Assembly: GCF_000026145.1 (NCBI RefSeq)
Contig: NC_009445.1
Span: 4,340,001 to 4,404,000, forward strand
From: Bradyrhizobium sp. ORS 278
GTDB lineage: Bacteria > Pseudomonadota > Alphaproteobacteria > Rhizobiales > Xanthobacteraceae
Length of the DNA: 64,000 nt
Direction: 5' to 3'
This document shows, piece after piece, positions 1 to 8,135 of this stretch. Both the position numbers and the translations under genes were made by a program. The number at the start of each line of letters is the position of its first letter. Position 1 is the first letter of the stretch. The notes under the pieces were generated by a model. That model was given only the letters and a program-made list of their open reading frames with translations. It did not search any database and had not been told where the DNA came from.

Positions 1-97
1 CGGCCGGTGATGCAAGGCCAGCGCAGGCACCGCACAGGGCGATGATGATAGCGCTGTGCCACAGCGCGCGCACGGATCGAACCAACGCTGAAATCAA
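1..97 (-). CDS. Possible start of a secreted protein, cut by the window edge
   Basis: On the minus strand an open frame runs off the left edge and encodes a hydrophobic stretch (HSAIIIALCGACAGLA) like a signal peptide. No ATG is present; a TTG at 97 preceded by a G-rich stretch, a TTG at 85 or a GTG at 73 could start it. It lies about 130 bases downstream of the caspase-like gene on the same strand, so it may belong to the same transcript. Only about 30 codons are visible and there is no recognisable domain, so this is a weak call that depends on sequence beyond the window. Confidence 0.3.
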   Translation of the reverse strand, partial: MISALVRSVRALWHSAIIIALCGACAGLASPA

Positions 98-226
98 TGA
101 CGCCCCCGCAACACGTCGTCGGCTGCCGACGTCCTGCGCCCACGATCGATCAATCCGGCGGTTCGGCCAATATCGAAAACAGGCCTGCGTTGCAACCGCT
201 ACGCCGTCGAAGCGGCGCAGGATTGC

Positions 227-2527
227 TCAGCAATGCGGGACGTTCGGCGGACACCGCTTGCCCTGGGCCGGCGGAGGCGCCGGCCGGGGCGGGGGCGCCG
301 CTGGCCTCGCCATCTGCGGTGACGGCGCTGGACGTGCCATGGCCATCGGAGGCGGAGCCGGCCGCGCCATCTGCGGCGGCGGAGCTGGACGTGCCATCGG
401 CGGCGGAGCGGCCGGGCGCATCGCTTGTGGCGGCGGCGGTGCAGGCCGGGGCGGGGCAGCGCGCACGACGGGCGCGACCGGCGGCCGGGGCGGCGCGGGC
501 GGAGGGCTGAGGCGGGCGGTTGCCGGCGGCGGGGCACGGCGCTCAACCGTTGGTGGTGCGGCCTGCTGGATGCGTGGACGCCCCTCGGGACCGCGGGAGG
601 CGACCGGCGGTGGAGGTATCGGACGGGAGGGCGACACTGATGCGCCGGGCGGGGTCCGGTTCGCGCGCAGGTCGGGACGCGCTCCGAGCGGCTGTGCGGG
701 GGATGGAGACGCCGTCGCTGGCAAACGGGCATTCGGCGCCTGCGCCGCCGGCGGAATCGGCGGGCCGCCGCGGCCCGGCACCGGAAGCGCATTGACATTG
801 GCGGGTCCTTGCCCGGGGGCGGCTCCCTGCCCTGGTCCGCCGGCGGGCGGCAGGGGCCGGCCAGAAGGAGCATTGGCCTGGATGGGGGGCGGTGCGCCCG
901 GCCGGCCGGCCGGGATGGCACCCGGACCCGTCGGGGGCGGCGGCACCTTGCCCTGCTGGATCAGGTTCGCGCGCTGCACGACGGCCGGCGGCAACGCCGG
1001 CGCAACCGCGGCTGCCGGCGGCGTCGCGGCGGCAGGTCCAGCCGTGACCGGTCCGGCCGGCGGCGCCGGACGGTTGATCACGGTGTTGATGACCGTGGTG
1101 TTGTGGATGTTCTGGTAGATGATGTTGTTCGGCGGCGGCGCGACGAAGGCTGGCGGACTGACATAGACCGGGATCGGCACGAAGACCGGGCGCGGCAGGA
1201 TGAACAGCCCGACCGGCGCGTAGGGCGGCGGCAGCTCCACGAACTCCGGGGGTGGCGGCGGCAGGATGTAGACCGGCGGCGGCGGCGGCGGCACGAAACC
1301 GAAATCGGGATCGGAGAACATCAGTACCGGCCGCTCGACATAAGTGACTTCGTCGAGCGGCGGCGGCGGCACGTCATACTCGATCATCGCAAAGGTCGGC
1401 GGCGGCTCGGGAGGGGCCGACAGGATGGCGAGACGGCGGCGCGCGTCCGCTGCGTGCGCCCCGTAAGGATAGCGCTTCAGATACGACCAGTAGGCTTCCG
1501 GACTGTCGGTGCGGTAGGTACGCCGCCAGGTCAAGGCCTCGCGCCGGGCAGCTACGATGGCCCGCACGCGCCTGGCAAGCGGATCACCGGGATAGGCGGC
1601 GATGAAGTCCTCATAGCCTTGCAGCGTGTCGCGCTCGAGCGCGGCCGTATAGGCCTCCTGCACTGGCAGCTCGCGGATCGGCCGCGCGCGCAGCGCCGCG
1701 GTCTGCTCCGGCGAGGCCTGCGGCGCCGGCGCATCCGGCGCGCGCTCGAAGAAGGTGAAGGCGGCCTGGATCTTCTGCGCATCCCACGGCACCTGGGCGC
1801 CCTTGGTCTCCTCGTTGACGCGCAGCCGCAGCCGGTCGAACACCTCCGGCAGCGACAGTCCGCCGGTGCGGATCATCTCGGCCAAAGAGCGCGCATAGAC
1901 GCCGTAATTGCCGGTCTCGTTCGGAGCGATCGTGCCGGGCGCGGCGTTGAAGGCGATCAACATGTTGTTGTCGGGCTCGACCAGCGCGAGCCCGCCCGCG
2001 ATCGTCGGACCGTTGGTCAGGAAGGGCTGCTGCCGCGCCGCGTCGAGCACGACAACGCCGGCCTTCAGCTGCGTCGCGGCCAGCTGGCGTACGTAGTCGC
2101 TGAGGCGCAGGCCTTCGGTGGGAATGTCGACATCGCCGGCGATATTGGCATCGACCGGGATGAAGTAGTTCTCGCCGGCGAGCTGCATGCCATAGCCGGC
2201 CAGGTAGACCATCGCCACCGTGTTGCCGTCGGACGATTGAGCCTTGTGAATGAAATCGCGAAAACTCTTGCGCAGCGTGTCGGCATCGAGATCGCGGGCG
2301 CCGACGACGTCGAAGCCGGCGGCCTGCAAGGTCTGCGCGATCAGGCCGGCGTCGTTGGCCGCCGTGGCCAGCGCACCCTTGGCGTAGGCACCGTTGCCGA
2401 TGACCAGCGCAATGCGCTTCTCAGCTGCGGGCTGCTGCGCCGCGACAGGACGCGAGAGAGCGGCCAGCGCGAGCAGGCAGAGCGCGATACGGACGATGAA
2501 TCGTGAGTTGTTATTGGCCAAGCGCAT
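227..2527 (-). CDS. Caspase-like (peptidase C14) protein with both catalytic residues replaced and a proline-rich C-terminus
   Basis: A 766-residue exported protein when started at the ATG at 2527, which directly precedes a signal peptide (residues 1-30, ending RPVAA). The frame is open further upstream, but that part lacks export features. Residues 38-300 form a caspase p20-like fold (KRIALVIGNGAYA at the first strand). Active relatives carry a catalytic His in a GHG motif and a Cys in LDACR; here these read GYG (Tyr112) and LDAAR (Ala164), so proteolysis is unlikely. From about residue 430 the chain is rich in proline, alanine and arginine, with repeats of the type MARPAPPP near the end, as in wall- or envelope-associated proteins. 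It is probably a periplasmic binding or scaffold protein. Fold assignment is good; the role is unknown. Confidence 0.82.
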   Translation of the reverse strand: MRLANNNSRFIVRIALCLLALAALSRPVAAQQPAAEKRIALVIGNGAYAKGALATAANDAGLIAQTLQAAGFDVVGARDLDADTLRKSFRDFIHKAQSSDGNTVAMVYLAGYGMQLAGENYFIPVDANIAGDVDIPTEGLRLSDYVRQLAATQLKAGVVVLDAARQQPFLTNGPTIAGGLALVEPDNNMLIAFNAAPGTIAPNETGNYGVYARSLAEMIRTGGLSLPEVFDRLRLRVNEETKGAQVPWDAQKIQAAFTFFERAPDAPAPQASPEQTAALRARPIRELPVQEAYTAALERDTLQGYEDFIAAYPGDPLARRVRAIVAARREALTWRRTYRTDSPEAYWSYLKRYPYGAHAADARRRLAILSAPPEPPPTFAMIEYDVPPPPLDEVTYVERPVLMFSDPDFGFVPPPPPPVYILPPPPPEFVELPPPYAPVGLFILPRPVFVPIPVYVSPPAFVAPPPNNIIYQNIHNTTVINTVINRPAPPAGPVTAGPAAATPPAAAVAPALPPAVVQRANLIQQGKVPPPPTGPGAIPAGRPGAPPPIQANAPSGRPLPPAGGPGQGAAPGQGPANVNALPVPGRGGPPIPPAAQAPNARLPATASPSPAQPLGARPDLRANRTPPGASVSPSRPIPPPPVASRGPEGRPRIQQAAPPTVERRAPPPATARLSPPPAPPRPPVAPVVRAAPPRPAPPPPQAMRPAAPPPMARPAPPPQMARPAPPPMAMARPAPSPQMARPAAPPPRPAPPPAQGKRCPPNVPHC

Positions 2528-2706
2528 GACGGTTCGAGCCCTTCTCGAGGCACCTGCCCCGGATACAGCACGCGGGAGGCTGAACCGCGGTTGAACGGAG
2601 GCATGCCGGAACAGCGAGGACGCAGCTTTTTGGTTCCCTCCTCGTCCGCCTTTTCTCCTCTCGAACGGCCAAGCCAAGGCCGCCTCGTCGGAACTGGCGG
2701 CCCGGA

Positions 2707-5700
2707 TCAGAGCTGCTGCACCTCGACCACGCCGGTCACTGCCTTGATGGCGCCAGCGATTTGTGGCGAAACCTTGAAGCGGCCGGGCAGCTTCATCTCC
2801 ACCTCGGTTTCCAGGTCGAGCATCATCACCAGTGACACCTCGCCCTCGCCAGCCGCAGCCCGTGGCGGCGGCGCCGTTGCGGGGCCCTTCGCCACCGCGC
2901 CATTGCCGTTAGCTGCGGCCCCGTCGCCCTGCAGCCGCTTGACGATGGAGTCGAGCGGCTTGGTGTCGCGCAGGAAGATGCGCAGGCCGCGCTGGGTCTT
3001 GGCCGCGGCATCGTCGAGCGGCTCGGCGTGCAGCACGCGGGCGCGGACGTCCTCGCCCTGCAGCTCGGCACCGAGCTGCAACAGCACCGCGGCACCGGGC
3101 TCGAGCACGTCGCGATATTGCGCGAGGCCTTCGGAGAACAGCACGGCTTCGAAATGGCCGGTCGGGTCCGACAGGCCCATGATGCCCATCTTGTTGCCGG
3201 TCTTGGTGCGGCGCTCCATGCGCGACACCACCGTGGCCGCGACCTTCCCCGCAGTCGCGCCGGTCTTCACCGCGCGCGAGAACTCGGCCCAGCTCTGCAC
3301 CCGCAGCCGCTTCAGCGCCGCCGCGTAGTCGTCGAGCGGATGGCCGGACAGGAAGAAGCCGATCGCATCGTATTCGCGGCGGAGGCGCTCGGCCGGCAGC
3401 CAGTTCTCGATGTTCGGCAGGATGATCGCCGGCGCGTCGGCGGCGTTGCCGAACATGTCGTTCTGGCCTGATGTCGCCGCCTCGTTGGCACGCTGGCAGG
3501 CGGCGACGATCGCGTCGGCGCCGGCGAACACGCGGGCGCGGTTCTTGTCCAGGCAGTCGAAGGCGCCGGCCGCGGCCAAGGTCTCGATGATGCGCTTGTT
3601 GATGGCGCGCGGACTGACGCGGGAGGCGAAGTCGGCGAGCGAGGTGAAAGGGCCGCCCTTGTTGCGGGCCTCGACGATCATCTCGATCGCCTGCGGGCCG
3701 ACGCCCTTGAGCGCGGCGAGCGCGTAGAAGATGGTGTTGCCGCTGACCTCGAAGGTCGGCCCCGAGCGGTTGATCGAGGGCGGCTCGACCTTGATCCCCA
3801 GGCGCTGCGCCTCGGCGCGGAATTCGGAGAGCTTGTCCGTGTTGTTGAGATCGAGCGTCATCGACGCCGCGATGAACTCCACCGGATAGTGCGCCTTCAT
3901 GTAGGCGGTGTGATAGGACACGAGCGCGTAGGCGGCGGCGTGCGACTTGTTGAAGCCGTAGTCGGCGAACTTCGCCAAGAGATCGAAGATGGTGTCGGCC
4001 TGGTCCTTCGGCACGCCGTTCTTGACCGCGCCCTCGACGAAACGGACACGCTGCTTGTCCATCTCGGCGCGGATCTTCTTGCCCATGGCGCGGCGCAGCA
4101 GGTCGGCTTCGCCGAGCGAATAGCCCGACATCTGCTGCGCGACCTGCATCACCTGCTCCTGGTAGATGATGACGCCGAACGTTTCTTTGAGGATCGGCTC
4201 CAGGATCGGATGCAGATATTCCGGCTCCTCCTCGCCATGCTTGCGGGCGCAGTAGGTCGGGATGTTGGCCATCGGGCCGGGGCGATACAGCGCGACCAGT
4301 GCGATGATGTCCTCGAAACGGTCAGGGCGCATGTCGATCAGCGCCCGCCGCATGCCCTGGCTTTCAACCTGGAACACGCCGACCACATCGCCGCGCGCCA
4401 GCATCTGGTAGCTCGCGGCGTCGTCGATCGGCAAGGTCGCGAGATCGACATGAACGTCGCGCTGCTTCAACAGCTTCACGGCGACGTCGAGCACGGTCAG
4501 CGTCTTCAGGCCGAGGAAGTCGAACTTGACGAGGCCGGCCGGCTCGACCCACTTCATGTTGAACTGGGTGACCGGCATGTCCGATTTCGGATCGCGATAC
4601 ATCGGCACGAGCTCGCTGAGCGGCCGGTCGCCGATGACGATGCCCGCGGCGTGGGTCGACGCGTGGCGCGTCAGGCCTTCGAGACGCATCGCGATATCGA
4701 AGGCGCGCGCCACGACCGGATCCTCGTCGCGGAACGCCTGCAGCTTCGGCTCGCCCTCGATGGCGGCGGCGAGCGTCACGGGTGCGGCCGGATTCTGCGG
4801 CACCAGCTTGGTGAGCTTGTCGACCTGGCCATAGGGCATCTGCAGCACGCGGCCGACGTCGCGCAGCACGCCGCGCGCCTGCAACGTACCGAAGGTGATG
4901 ATCTGCGCCACCTGGTCGCGGCCGTAGCGCTGCTGGACGTAGGAGATCACCTCGCCGCGGCGGTCCTGGCAGAAGTCGATGTCGAAGTCCGGCATCGACA
5001 CGCGCTCGGGATTGAGGAAGCGCTCGAACAGCAGCGCGAAGCGCATCGGGTCGAGGTCGGTGATGGTCAGCACCCAGGCGACCAGCGAGCCGGCACCCGA
5101 GCCGCGGCCCGGACCCACGGGAATGCCGTGCGCCTTGGCCCATTTGATGAAGTCCGACACGATCAGGAAGTAACCCGCGTACTTCATGCGCATGATGACG
5201 TCGAGCTCGAAGGCGAGCCGCTTCTGATAGTCCTCCTCGGTCATGCCCGGCGCCATGCCGTGCACCTTGAGGCGCCGCTCCAGACCCTCCTCGGCCTGCC
5301 GCTTCAGCTCGGCGGCCTCGGCGCTGGCCGCATCCACTGTATCACCGGTGCCTGCACCGACGGTGAAGAACGGCAGGATCGGCTTTCGCGTCCGCGGCCG
5401 GTACGAGCAGCGCTCGGCGATCTCGACCGTCGAGGCCAGCGCCTCGGGAAGGTCGGCGAACAGCACCGCCATCTCGGCGCGGGTCTTGAAGCGATGATCC
5501 GGCGTCAGCTGCACGCGATCGGTGTCGGCGATGAGATGGCCGCCGGCGATGCACAACAGCGCATCATGCGCCTCGTAGTCGTCGGTACTGGCGAAATACG
5601 GCTCGTTGGTCGCGACCAGCGGCAGCCCCTTGTCGTAGGCGATGTCGATCAGCCCACCCTCGACGCGGCGCTCGCGCTCCGTTCCATGGCGCTGCAGCTC

Positions 5701-6231
5701 GATGTAGAGCCGGTCGCCGAACTGGCCCGCCAAGCGCTCGCAGCGCTGCGCGGCCAAGGCGGCCATGTCGTGCTGGAGCGCGAGCGAGATCGGCCCGTCC
5801 GGTCCGCCCGTCAGCGCGATCAGACCGTCGACGCCTTCCGTCAGCCAGTCGAACTTGATGTGCGGCGCCTGATGCGTCGGCGTCTCGAGGAACGCCCGCG
5901 AGTTCAGCCGCATCAGGTGCCGATAACCCTCCTCGTTTGCCGCCAGCAGGACGATACGCGAGGGCTGCGCGACCGCGCCGGCATTGCGGGCGTTCGGATC
6001 CATGTCGCCGAAATCGATGGCGAGCTCGCAGCCCGCGATCGGCTGGATGCCGTAGCCCGCCATCTTGTCGGAGAATTCGAGCGCACCGAACATGTTGTCG
6101 GTGTCGGTCAGCGCCAGCGCCGGCTGGCGGTCGGCCTTGGCGAGTTCGCCGAGCTTGGCGATCTTGATCGAGCCCTTCAGCAGCGAATAGGCGGAGTGAA
6201 CGTGAAGATGGACGAATCCGGCGCTGGACAT
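2707..6231 (-). CDS. dnaE: DNA polymerase III alpha subunit
   Basis: 1174 residues, the usual length of the replicative DnaE1 polymerase. The N-terminal PHP domain begins at once (HLHVHSAYSLLKGS, residues 8-21). The family C polymerase palm carries the acidic catalytic motif PDFDIDF followed by CQDRRGEVI, and the GPGRGSGAGSL motif lies just upstream of it. The C-terminal third holds the helix-hairpin-helix and OB-fold regions. The protein extends DNA from primers as the core of the replisome, in the cytoplasm. The start at 6231 is preceded by a GGGAAG ribosome site. It is transcribed alone here; the next upstream minus-strand gene is a 32-codon open frame. No intein or frameshift was seen. 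Confidence 0.97.
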   Translation of the reverse strand: MSSAGFVHLHVHSAYSLLKGSIKIAKLGELAKADRQPALALTDTDNMFGALEFSDKMAGYGIQPIAGCELAIDFGDMDPNARNAGAVAQPSRIVLLAANEEGYRHLMRLNSRAFLETPTHQAPHIKFDWLTEGVDGLIALTGGPDGPISLALQHDMAALAAQRCERLAGQFGDRLYIELQRHGTERERRVEGGLIDIAYDKGLPLVATNEPYFASTDDYEAHDALLCIAGGHLIADTDRVQLTPDHRFKTRAEMAVLFADLPEALASTVEIAERCSYRPRTRKPILPFFTVGAGTGDTVDAASAEAAELKRQAEEGLERRLKVHGMAPGMTEEDYQKRLAFELDVIMRMKYAGYFLIVSDFIKWAKAHGIPVGPGRGSGAGSLVAWVLTITDLDPMRFALLFERFLNPERVSMPDFDIDFCQDRRGEVISYVQQRYGRDQVAQIITFGTLQARGVLRDVGRVLQMPYGQVDKLTKLVPQNPAAPVTLAAAIEGEPKLQAFRDEDPVVARAFDIAMRLEGLTRHASTHAAGIVIGDRPLSELVPMYRDPKSDMPVTQFNMKWVEPAGLVKFDFLGLKTLTVLDVAVKLLKQRDVHVDLATLPIDDAASYQMLARGDVVGVFQVESQGMRRALIDMRPDRFEDIIALVALYRPGPMANIPTYCARKHGEEEPEYLHPILEPILKETFGVIIYQEQVMQVAQQMSGYSLGEADLLRRAMGKKIRAEMDKQRVRFVEGAVKNGVPKDQADTIFDLLAKFADYGFNKSHAAAYALVSYHTAYMKAHYPVEFIAASMTLDLNNTDKLSEFRAEAQRLGIKVEPPSINRSGPTFEVSGNTIFYALAALKGVGPQAIEMIVEARNKGGPFTSLADFASRVSPRAINKRIIETLAAAGAFDCLDKNRARVFAGADAIVAACQRANEAATSGQNDMFGNAADAPAIILPNIENWLPAERLRREYDAIGFFLSGHPLDDYAAALKRLRVQSWAEFSRAVKTGATAGKVAATVVSRMERRTKTGNKMGIMGLSDPTGHFEAVLFSEGLAQYRDVLEPGAAVLLQLGAELQGEDVRARVLHAEPLDDAAAKTQRGLRIFLRDTKPLDSIVKRLQGDGAAANGNGAVAKGPATAPPPRAAAGEGEVSLVMMLDLETEVEMKLPGRFKVSPQIAGAIKAVTGVVEVQQL

Positions 6232-6418
6232 GCTCGCCTTGCAACTTCCCTGAGGGCTTTTTGAAAGCAGCGCGCCGGTCCGGCGGAGGAGATGACCAAA
6301 GTCAGGGTCTGCGTTCCCGACCGACTCGCTCCGCCATGATACCGGATCAGCCGCCCGCGAGTCCGGCGCCCCGGTCGGCTGTCCGGCTTTTCCCCAGCCG
6401 GGCCGCCCTTGTGAAAAG

Positions 6419-6517
6419 TCAAAGCTGCGGAATGATTTGCGCCCAGAGCGCGATCATCCCGACAAACAGCGTGATCGACGCCAGTGCGGCGGCTTCTTCG
6501 ACGAAAACCTTCAGCAT
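6419..6517 (-). CDS. 32-residue single-pass membrane peptide
   Basis: Reading MLKVFVEEAAALASITLFVG and ending in IIPQL, this peptide has a charged first few residues and one hydrophobic helix from about residue 10 to 28. A strong ribosome site (AGGGAGG) sits 4 bases before the ATG at 6517, which is the main reason to call it. The open frame extends to 6640 upstream, but that part is of unlike composition. It lies 187 bases upstream of dnaE on the same strand. From memory similar tiny proteins occur in other Bradyrhizobium genomes, but I cannot verify that here. Function unknown; a small membrane-complex subunit or regulatory peptide is possible. Confidence 0.6.
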   Translation of the reverse strand: MLKVFVEEAAALASITLFVGMIALWAQIIPQL

Positions 6518-6640
6518 GGGACCTCCCTGAGCTAGAACATATGAAGAACAATGTTCCTTTTTCGTTCTCTGGTCAAGCACGCTGTTGGGAATATCCGGCG
6601 AACCGTTCCGCACGTGGTTAATCGGCGCCAGTCGATCCAC

Positions 6641-6669
6641 GAAAAAGCCCCGGCGCGAACACCGGGGCT
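6641..6669 (-). terminator. Rho-independent terminator after the porin gene
   Basis: An 8-bp GC-rich stem (AGCCCCGG / CCGGGGCT) with an 8-base loop is followed on the minus strand by a run of five T. It lies about 57 bases past the stop codon of the outer-membrane barrel gene ending at 6727. Confidence 0.8.
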
Positions 6670-6726
6670 GATCGATTCGCCGATCCGAAGAACAGGCGAT
6701 CAGGACATGACGTCAGTATAGGACGA

Positions 6727-7440
6727 TCAGTATTTGGCGATCGTCGGGCCGCCGAAGCGATAGTTCAGACGCGCCGTGAACAAATCGACGTCCTGCTTGA
6801 TGCTGTCGGAGCCGAGCGCGCCGAAGCTCACGGTCTGCCGGTCCATGAACAGATGGTCGTATTCGACGCCCACCGACCAGTTCGGCGCGAAGCCGTATTC
6901 GAGGCCGGCGCCGACCACGCCGCCCCAGCGGCTGTCGGTGTTGGAGGCGAGGAACGCGCCGGTGACCGCATTGGTGATCGTGTACTTGTTGCTGGTCACG
7001 GCCGCACCGCCCTTGGCGTAGAGCAGCACGTTGTTGAAAGCATAGCCGACCTGGCCGGTGAACAGGCCGAATGCATCGGTCTTGGTGCGGTTGCGGGTCG
7101 CGAACAGCGCGCTGACATTGTCGCCGGTGAAGTCGGCCCAGTTGCCCTGCGCCTCGACGCCGAACACGACCGGCCCCATCTGCCAGCGATAGCCGAACTG
7201 GCCGCCGATCGTGCCCCCCGACGAATCATGCGAGCCCTCGCGGCCGCCGCCGACGAGATCCCAGGTGTTGTGGCTCCAGCCGCCGCCACCGTTCGCACCG
7301 ATGTAGAAGCCGCTCCAATCATAGATCGCGGCCATCATCGGTGCCGGCGCCTTCGTGTAGGGACGCGCGGCGAGATCCGCGGCCAGCGTCGGAGAAGCCA
7401 GCACCACGAGCGCCGTCGTCATCAACAGAAGTTTCTTCAT
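6727..7440 (-). CDS. Outer-membrane beta-barrel protein, Omp25/Omp31 family
   Basis: A 237-residue porin-like barrel of the OmpA-like/Omp25-Omp31 type common in rhizobia and Brucella. The ATG at 7440 precedes a typical signal peptide (MKKLLLMTTALVVLASPTLAA); 15 extra upstream codons are in frame but do not fit an exported protein. The mature part shows the family's WSGFYIGANGGGGWS box, the alternating hydrophobic strands GYRWQM, VGYAF and GLEYGF, and a C-terminal NYRFGG strand of the kind used for barrel insertion. It ends in a clear terminator. It is paralogous to the barrel gene at 8136-8912, and a DUF3551 gene lies between them on the other strand. It probably acts as a structural or general barrel; no substrate can be inferred. 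Confidence 0.9.
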   Translation of the reverse strand: MKKLLLMTTALVVLASPTLAADLAARPYTKAPAPMMAAIYDWSGFYIGANGGGGWSHNTWDLVGGGREGSHDSSGGTIGGQFGYRWQMGPVVFGVEAQGNWADFTGDNVSALFATRNRTKTDAFGLFTGQVGYAFNNVLLYAKGGAAVTSNKYTITNAVTGAFLASNTDSRWGGVVGAGLEYGFAPNWSVGVEYDHLFMDRQTVSFGALGSDSIKQDVDLFTARLNYRFGGPTIAKY

Positions 7441-7679
7441 CTGAAAGTCCAGTCTCGTCTCATTTGGCCCCCAGGCCAGCCGCACCTCTTAACGATCCCT
7501 CGCGCAATTGCTGTAGCGGCATGGTCACAGAGCGCTTCTGAAGGCGCCCCGGACATGTCCGGAAATTAATCTGCAATCACAGTGTGTTGATGGAACTTAG
7601 GAGATTTGCATGCGGGGGGACGAGGGACTACACACGACGTGCGATCGTGACGCCTTTGCCAGCCATGCAGCGAAGTAGT

Positions 7680-7691
7680 CATCACGTGATG
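7680..7691. promoter_or_regulatory. 12-bp perfect palindrome before the DUF3551 gene
   Basis: CATCACGTGATG is a perfect palindrome directly abutting the ribosome site (GAGGGGAG) of the gene starting at 7706. It lies in the divergent region between a porin and the DUF3551 gene. It could be an operator, or chance; no known consensus is assigned. Confidence 0.3.
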
Positions 7692-7705
7692 AGGGGAGAT
7701 CGTAG

Positions 7706-8008
7706 ATGCGTGACGTTTTCTTTGCGGCGCTGGCCGCGGCGGGCATGGTGATCACCGCGCATGCGCCGGCGCAGGCCGTCGGCGTCAGGCATCCGTTCTG
7801 TCTGCAGGGTGATGAGTACCCGGCATTGAGCAACTGCACGTTCGACAGCTATGCGCAGTGCCAGGCGACGGCTTCGGGACGGCTGCTGACCTGCATCGCC
7901 AACCCTTATTTTGCGGGCGTCAGCAATGATCCGCGCGCGACACCCTATCCCTATTCGCATCGGCAGCGGATCAAGCCACGTCCGCCGTTCGTCTTCGAGG
8001 AGGATTGA
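7706..8008 (+). CDS. DUF3551 family small secreted protein
   Basis: A 100-residue protein with a signal peptide (cleavage near AHAPAQA, residues 18-24) and a cysteine-bearing mature part: PFCLQGDEYPALSNCTF, YAQCQATASG and LLTCIANPYF. This spacing of four cysteines, with the asparagine-proline-tyrosine-phenylalanine run, is typical of DUF3551, a family abundant in Bradyrhizobium and of unknown function. A GAGGGGAG ribosome site precedes the ATG by about 7 bases, and a terminator hairpin follows the stop. It is likely periplasmic and stabilised by two disulfides. It stands alone on the plus strand between two porin genes. Confidence 0.85.
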   Translation: MRDVFFAALAAAGMVITAHAPAQAVGVRHPFCLQGDEYPALSNCTFDSYAQCQATASGRLLTCIANPYFAGVSNDPRATPYPYSHRQRIKPRPPFVFEED

Positions 8009-8019
8009 GTGGAGTTGAT

Positions 8020-8049
8020 ACCGGACGGCAGGACGCCGTCCGGTCTTTT
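8020..8049 (+). terminator. Rho-independent terminator after the DUF3551 gene
   Basis: A perfect 10-bp stem (ACCGGACGGC / GCCGTCCGGT) with a 5-base loop is followed by TCTTTTC on the plus strand, 12 bases after the stop codon at 8008. Confidence 0.85.
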
Positions 8050-8093
8050 CGATGCGCCTCGTTGAACAAAATGGCAGCATGCGGTTGCAGATC

Positions 8094-8120
8094 GTTCGTC
8101 GAGGCAGAGCCTCGACGAAC
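8094..8120. repeat. Perfect 12-bp inverted repeat with a 3-base loop
   Basis: GTTCGTCGAGGC and its exact complement flank AGA, between the DUF3551 terminator and the 3' end of the second porin gene. No T-run follows on either strand, so it is not a classic terminator. It may be an mRNA 3'-end stabilising hairpin for the porin message or part of a dispersed palindromic repeat. Confidence 0.6.
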
Positions 8121-8135
8121 CCTGCCCCGCGAACG

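Noticed and set aside
300..500. Short tandem repeats that could suggest a CRISPR array or minisatellite
   Set aside because: The periodicity is at the codon level of a proline-rich coding tail. There are no uniform spacers or palindromic direct repeats.
809..2506. Long plus-strand open frames opposite the caspase-like gene
   Set aside because: Their products are arginine- and glycine-rich with no family resemblance. They are reverse-frame shadows created by the high GC of the proline-rich gene.
3889..6264. A 791-codon plus-strand open frame opposite dnaE
   Set aside because: The composition (His, Arg, Asp, Leu-rich) is typical of antisense frames of GC-rich genes, and dnaE is certain on the other strand.
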